DNA of 16,910 nucleotides, from contig DAOVWW010000002.1 in the NCBI GenBank assembly GCA_030636465.1, positions 1-16,910 of the forward strand. Direction: 5' to 3'. This stretch comes from Gammaproteobacteria bacterium (GTDB taxonomy: Bacteria; Pseudomonadota; Gammaproteobacteria; BMS3Bbin11). The first letter of the stretch is position 1, and each line of letters begins with the position of its first letter. A program made the translations under genes and the position numbers. Shown here piece after piece: positions 12,873 through 16,910 of this stretch. The notes under the pieces are model-generated. The model was not told where the DNA came from. It worked only from the letters and a program-made list of their open reading frames with translations, and searched no databases.

Positions 12873-14891
12873 ATGGCTACAGAAACGGTCTCATTTCTTC
12901 AATGGCAGTCTAGCCTGGAGCCGCGGCAGCTATATTCGCAACCGGCAGCCCCACAGTACCCTGCTGTACATGAAGAATATCTTTATACCCTCGAACAACG
13001 CGCAGCCGAAGGCGGTAGATCAGTTCTGGTGCGGCAGCAGTTAGATGGCGCTTCGGTTAGCAAAAAAGAAACCCTGACGCCTGACGGTTTTAATATACGT
13101 AGCCGCGTGCATGAATATGGCGGTAAGGCATTTCTTCTGGCTGATGGGTATGCCTGGTTCTTTAATGATACGGATAGTCGAATCTATAAACAGAAGCTGA
13201 GCATGGAGGCAAAACCTGCAGCACTGACACAGGAAAATGATCAGCAACTGGCCATTGATTTCCAACTTTCTCCCGGTTCTGAATATTTAATATTTATTCA
13301 GGAACAGTTAGTAGAAGAGGGTGAGAATAAGAACACTATCAGTGTTCTGCCCGTGTTTGCAGGGTTTAATGAGTCTGCTGAGTCAGACAGCAAGCCGTCA
13401 ACACGAGAGTCCCATGTCTTGCTGAGCGGCGCTGACTTTTATGCCAACCCAATAATATCACCTGATGGTAAACAGCTGGCATGGATCGAATGGAATCATC
13501 CACAAATGCCCTGGGATGGGAGTTTATTAAAGACAGCAAATCTACAGACACAGCAGGGAAGAATAAGCATAGATGCTTCGTCCATTCAGGTCGTCGCAGG
13601 TGGCACTGAATGTGCAGTCAACCAGTTGCAATATTCTCCTTCCAGTCGGCTTTTCTTCGCCCTGGATGGCTTTGATGCCGAGCACAGCTTGCAGGCAGAT
13701 AGCTGGGATTTATTTGCCTGGGATGGGCGGGCAGTTGAGCGCATCACTGAAGATGACGGTGAATACGGCGAGGCACACTGGGTCTTTGGGCAGCAACGTT
13801 ATGCGGTGCTGGGTGAAGAACGAATTGTTGCAATACGAACTGTTGATGGTGAAGACCAGTTAGTTGAAATTGATGTTGATGCTGGAGTCGTCAGCCGCGT
13901 AGGCAATGAATTATCGACCAGCCTGTCGCAGTTATCAAAAACTGGGAGCGATTCTGTTATCTACGCAGCTTCAAGTTTTTCTCAGGCGACGGGGGTACAT
14001 GGTTACTCAGTAAAGAATTCAGACATTCGACAATATTTGTCAGCTCAGCCCTTGCTAGATAGAGCAGATATCAGTGTTCCTATACACCTGAAGGTCGCAA
14101 GCAGCGATGGTAATCATTCATTCGCCTGGTATTACCCGCCAACCAATCAACATTACCTTGCAGCAGATGGAGAACTTCCCCCATTGCTGGTCATGGTGCA
14201 TGGCGGCCCGACTTCCCGCTGTGACAGTGCATTGAACTACCCGCGCCAATACTGGACCGGACGAGGTTTTGCCGTACTCGATATTAATCATCGGGGCAGC
14301 ACCGCATATGGTCGGCGCTACCGCCAGTCATTGCAGGGGCAGTGGGGCATTATTGACAGCATGGACGTGGCTGATGCGGTCACACACGTGATTCAGCAGG
14401 GACTGGCCCATCCGCAGCAGATCTGTATCCGAGGAGGCAGTGCAGGTGGTTATGTGGTACTGCGGGCACTGACACTTTACCCGGATTTATTCTGTGCCGG
14501 TGCCTGTTATTATGGCATCGCTAATCTTGTTACCTTAATGGAGTTCACCCATAAGTTCGAAGCGCATTATCTCGATGGACTGCTAGGTGAGCCATATCGT
14601 GGCGCTGCTTCAGATCAGCCGGGCAGCCCCTATTATGACCGCTCACCGTTACATGATCTGGAATCGCTGAAAAGTCCGATGATTATTTTTCAGGGCTTGG
14701 AAGATAAAGTGGTTCCGCCAGAGCTCTCTCGTGAACTGGTCAGAACTTTACAGAATAGAGGGGTTTATCATCAATACATAGAGTACCCGGGAGAGGGACA
14801 TGGATTCAGGAGCCTGGAGACCAGGGTCGATGCGCTGGAAAAAGAAGCTAAATTTTTCAGTGAAGTGATTGCTAAAAGTGAAGATACGTAG
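12873..14891 (+). CDS. S9 family prolyl-oligopeptidase-type peptidase
   Basis: A serine peptidase with an N-terminal beta-propeller and a C-terminal alpha/beta-hydrolase domain, cleaving short peptides, perhaps removing acyl-aminoacyl or dipeptide ends. In 672 residues the propeller part (about 1-400) contains repeated strand segments such as VHEYGGKAF (79-87), FYANPIISPDGKQLAWIEW (189-207) and DSWDLFAWD. The hydrolase domain has VMVHGGPTSR (440-449, oxyanion loop), nucleophile S523 in RGGSAGGY, D611 in GLEDKVVPP and H643 in GEGHGFR. The triad is complete. The absence of a signal peptide suggests a cytoplasmic enzyme. The start at 12873 has a weak ribosome site (AGTTGCAAG). It lies 27 bases after the aminotransferase and 12 bases before the GCS2-like gene, so it belongs to the same run. 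Substrate not predictable. Confidence 0.88.
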   Translation: MATETVSFLQWQSSLEPRQLYSQPAAPQYPAVHEEYLYTLEQRAAEGGRSVLVRQQLDGASVSKKETLTPDGFNIRSRVHEYGGKAFLLADGYAWFFNDTDSRIYKQKLSMEAKPAALTQENDQQLAIDFQLSPGSEYLIFIQEQLVEEGENKNTISVLPVFAGFNESAESDSKPSTRESHVLLSGADFYANPIISPDGKQLAWIEWNHPQMPWDGSLLKTANLQTQQGRISIDASSIQVVAGGTECAVNQLQYSPSSRLFFALDGFDAEHSLQADSWDLFAWDGRAVERITEDDGEYGEAHWVFGQQRYAVLGEERIVAIRTVDGEDQLVEIDVDAGVVSRVGNELSTSLSQLSKTGSDSVIYAASSFSQATGVHGYSVKNSDIRQYLSAQPLLDRADISVPIHLKVASSDGNHSFAWYYPPTNQHYLAADGELPPLLVMVHGGPTSRCDSALNYPRQYWTGRGFAVLDINHRGSTAYGRRYRQSLQGQWGIIDSMDVADAVTHVIQQGLAHPQQICIRGGSAGGYVVLRALTLYPDLFCAGACYYGIANLVTLMEFTHKFEAHYLDGLLGEPYRGAASDQPGSPYYDRSPLHDLESLKSPMIIFQGLEDKVVPPELSRELVRTLQNRGVYHQYIEYPGEGHGFRSLETRVDALEKEAKFFSEVIAKSEDT

Positions 14892-14903
14892 GAAGAGATA
14901 AGA

Positions 14904-16334
14904 GTGGGCCAGGAAATTGAAAAAGCCGAATTCAATGATGCTGATTTTAAGCAATTTCAGCGTTGCTTAGATGAAGAAATGGATTTGCTGCGTGAGTTAT
15001 TCAAAAATCATGTGTTTGAGTCAAAACATGAAGTGGCAGGTTACGAGCTTGAGGCCTGGCTGGTGGATCAATCCACTCAGCCAGTACCGATAAATCATGA
15101 GTTTATAGCAAAACTTTCAAATCCCCTGGTTGTTCATGAACTGTCACGTTTCAATGTTGAACTTAATTCAGAACCGCATGAGTTATCTGGCGGGGTGTTG
15201 AGCTTAATGCAAGCTGAGTTATCCGAGCTCTGGAAAAAATGTGATGAGGCTGCGGAGTCATTGGATAGCCGCCTTGCCATGATCGGAACGCTGCCAGTGC
15301 TTGATGACTCGCAGCTTACTACGGAAAATATGTCTGAGGTCGATCGTTACCGCGCTCTCAATGAACAGGTACTTAAATTACGTCAGGGTAAACCGATCAA
15401 GCTAGATATCAGTGGTCGAGATCATCTTCAAAGCAGCCATCTGGATGTCATGCTGGAGGCAGCGGCGACTTCATTTCAAATTCATTTACAGGTACGGCCT
15501 GAGAATGCAGTACGTTGTTATAATGCATCTGTACTGACATCGGCACCACTTTTGGCCGCTGCCGCCAATTCACCCATTTTGTTTGGCAGGGATTTATGGG
15601 ATGAAACACGAATTCCGCTATTCGAGCAGGCGGTCAATACGGACAGTGGTGGCGTCATCGGTCACACCGGGCATTCTCGCGTCACCTTTGGGCATGCATG
15701 GTGTAAGGATTCTGTACTTGAGCTATTTGAAGAAAATATCGAACTATACCCGGTGTTATTGCCGACTGTTAGCGACGTCGATAAAGAGGAACTGTGGCAC
15801 TTACGAATGCATAATGGCACTATCTGGCGCTGGAATCGTCCACTAATAGGTGTCGATGATGGGGGGCATCACCTGCGTATAGAGCAGCGAGTGGTACCTG
15901 CCGGGCCAACTATTGTGGATATGATTGCCAATGCTGCATTTTATTTTGGTTTAACTACGGTATTGGCCAAAGAGCAGACTGCACCAGAATCGCTAATTGA
16001 TTTTGATCAGGTTAAAAATGATTTTTACCTGGTTGCTGAGCAGGGCCTGGAGGCAGAAATTAACTGGCCCGGTGAGCGGCGGCAAAATGTAAGAGACCTG
16101 CTGCTCGAGAAATTAATACCCGCAGCAGAACAGGGGCTCGCAGAGCTATCCATTTCGCGGCAGGATATCAATTATTATCTGGGTGTATTTCAGGCAAGAG
16201 TAGAATCAGGTATGAACGGTGCCAGTTGGCAACGTGCTTATATAGGTCATCATGATTGCAGCATGCAGGAAATGACTGAAGCCTATATTCAGAATCAGCA
16301 ATCATACAAACCGGTGCACGAATGGTTAATTTAG
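14904..16334 (+). CDS. GCS2-type glutamate-cysteine-ligase-like carboxylate-amine ligase
   Basis: A member of the GCS2 family (PF04107 type), ATP-dependent ligases joining a carboxylate, often the gamma-carboxyl of glutamate, to an amine. The 476-residue protein shows GYELEAWLVD (46-55) with paired acids, FNVELNSEP (83-91), FQIHLQVRPE (191-200) and HLRIEQRVVPAGPT (323-336), the Arg/Glu/Arg cluster typical of nucleotide and metal binding here. The GTG start is supported by AGGAAG eight bases upstream, and no ATG lies near the family start. It follows the S9 peptidase by 12 bases and overlaps the next gene by 13. It is not E. coli GshA-like in sequence; a true glutathione role is possible but the M14 neighbour points to another amide product. 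Exact substrates are unknown. Confidence 0.85.
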   Translation: MGQEIEKAEFNDADFKQFQRCLDEEMDLLRELFKNHVFESKHEVAGYELEAWLVDQSTQPVPINHEFIAKLSNPLVVHELSRFNVELNSEPHELSGGVLSLMQAELSELWKKCDEAAESLDSRLAMIGTLPVLDDSQLTTENMSEVDRYRALNEQVLKLRQGKPIKLDISGRDHLQSSHLDVMLEAAATSFQIHLQVRPENAVRCYNASVLTSAPLLAAAANSPILFGRDLWDETRIPLFEQAVNTDSGGVIGHTGHSRVTFGHAWCKDSVLELFEENIELYPVLLPTVSDVDKEELWHLRMHNGTIWRWNRPLIGVDDGGHHLRIEQRVVPAGPTIVDMIANAAFYFGLTTVLAKEQTAPESLIDFDQVKNDFYLVAEQGLEAEINWPGERRQNVRDLLLEKLIPAAEQGLAELSISRQDINYYLGVFQARVESGMNGASWQRAYIGHHDCSMQEMTEAYIQNQQSYKPVHEWLI

Positions 16335-16910
16335 GTTTCCAGGTATTTAATGAAATCCCCGATGGTCTGCTTGATGTAGATTCGGCGGGTTTACTGGGGC
16401 TGCTGGGCGGTCCTGCCCTGATTCATCTGGAAGGTAAAAGACCGGACAGCCTGTTTGTCAGTGTAATGCTGCATGGCAATGAATTTACCGGTTTACAGGT
16501 GATACAGCGTGTACTGCGAAAATATAGTGACCGCGAATTGCCCCGTGCGCTTTCAATTTTTATAGGTAACGTTGCGGCGGCAGAGCAAAACTTGCGAGCC
16601 TTGCCCGGGCAGCCTGATTACAACCGTATCTGGGGTTACGGTGACACGCCTGAACATCAAATGACACATCAGATTATGCAGTCGATGCGGGAACGCAAGG
16701 TGTTTGCAGCGGTAGACGTGCATAATAACACCGGTAAAAATCCACACTTTGCATTGATATGCCGGCATGAGAGTGACACCTATCACCTGGCCACATTGTA
16801 TGGACGTACCGTTGTATATACGGTTAAGCCCGATACCACGAGCACATGGGGAATGTCTGAGATTTGTCCATCGGTAACACTGGAATGCGGGCTGCCAGGT
16901 GAGCCGCATG
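16322..16910 (+). CDS. M14-family aspartoacylase/succinylglutamate desuccinylase-like hydrolase, 3' end cut
   Basis: A zinc metalloenzyme that would hydrolyse an N-acyl amino acid or similar amide. The visible 196 residues start MVNLGFQVFNEIPDG and carry H51 and E54 in LHGNE (zinc ligands), N83 with R92 in a substrate-binding stretch, DYNRIW (99-104), the third zinc ligand H134 in VDVHNNTG, and E188 in TLECG as a candidate general base. The C-terminal part lies beyond the window. The ATG at 16322 is inside the last codons of the GCS2-like gene in another frame, so the two are translationally coupled; no strong ribosome site was seen, which fits reinitiation. The family includes AstE, AspA and other deacylases; substrate cannot be assigned, but pairing with a ligase that makes an amide suggests recycling or editing of the same compound. 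Confidence 0.88.
   Translation, partial: MVNLGFQVFNEIPDGLLDVDSAGLLGLLGGPALIHLEGKRPDSLFVSVMLHGNEFTGLQVIQRVLRKYSDRELPRALSIFIGNVAAAEQNLRALPGQPDYNRIWGYGDTPEHQMTHQIMQSMRERKVFAAVDVHNNTGKNPHFALICRHESDTYHLATLYGRTVVYTVKPDTTSTWGMSEICPSVTLECGLPGEPH

Noticed and set aside
16553..16909. Minus-strand 118-codon frame at the right edge
   Set aside because: Antisense to the M14 hydrolase, which has HGNE, DYNR and DVHNN motifs in the plus-strand frame.

Overview
The window looks like ordinary chromosome from a gammaproteobacterium, probably an uncultivated or marine-type lineage. This rests on gene content: an EttA-type ABC-F factor, an Xni-like exonuclease, an Aas-like synthetase, an agmatine-to-putrescine pathway of the bacterial AguA/AguB type, and a GnnA/GnnB-like lipid A sugar pair. 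GC content looks moderate by eye. Genes are densely packed with short gaps. No tRNA, rRNA, CRISPR array, phage or transposase gene was seen.

Layout. Positions 1-553 (minus) hold the N-terminal part of ettA, cut by the window edge and carrying an apparent frameshift near position 92. Divergent from it is a stand-alone 5'-3' exonuclease (646-1551, plus). A secreted Tat-type protein of unknown function (1643-2164, minus) and an acyl-ACP/acyl-CoA synthetase related to the C-terminal half of Aas (2462-4057, minus) follow. A small secreted SH3-like/coiled-coil protein (4229-4651, plus) comes next. A minus-strand cluster runs from 8316 down to 4727: a hypothetical protein, agmatine deiminase (aguA), N-carbamoylputrescine amidase (aguB), a HIT-family hydrolase (hinT) and a TerB-like protein. 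The cluster is interrupted between aguA and aguB by a palindromic MITE-like repeat (about 6553-6717). A DUF1015 gene (8462-9694, plus) reads divergently from it, followed by an SDR oxidoreductase (9755-10609, minus).

From 10726 to the right edge lies a tight plus-strand run of five genes: a Gfo/Idh/MocA dehydrogenase and DegT aminotransferase (a likely gnnA/gnnB pair making the 3-amino sugar nucleotide for amide-rich lipid A), an S9 prolyl-oligopeptidase-family peptidase, a GCS2-type glutamate-cysteine-ligase-like enzyme, and the start of an M14-family aspartoacylase/succinylglutamate desuccinylase-like metalloenzyme whose ATG lies inside the preceding gene.

How the genes work together: aguA and aguB form a complete route from agmatine to putrescine. 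gnnA and gnnB would form the oxidation/transamination route to UDP-GlcNAc3N. The S9 peptidase, GCS2-like ligase and M14 hydrolase look translationally coupled and may make or process a small amide- or peptide-type compound whose identity cannot be read from the sequence; this is the best candidate for undescribed biology. Two convergent gene junctions (about 4670-4707 and 9716-9749) carry short heptanucleotide repeats of related sequence.
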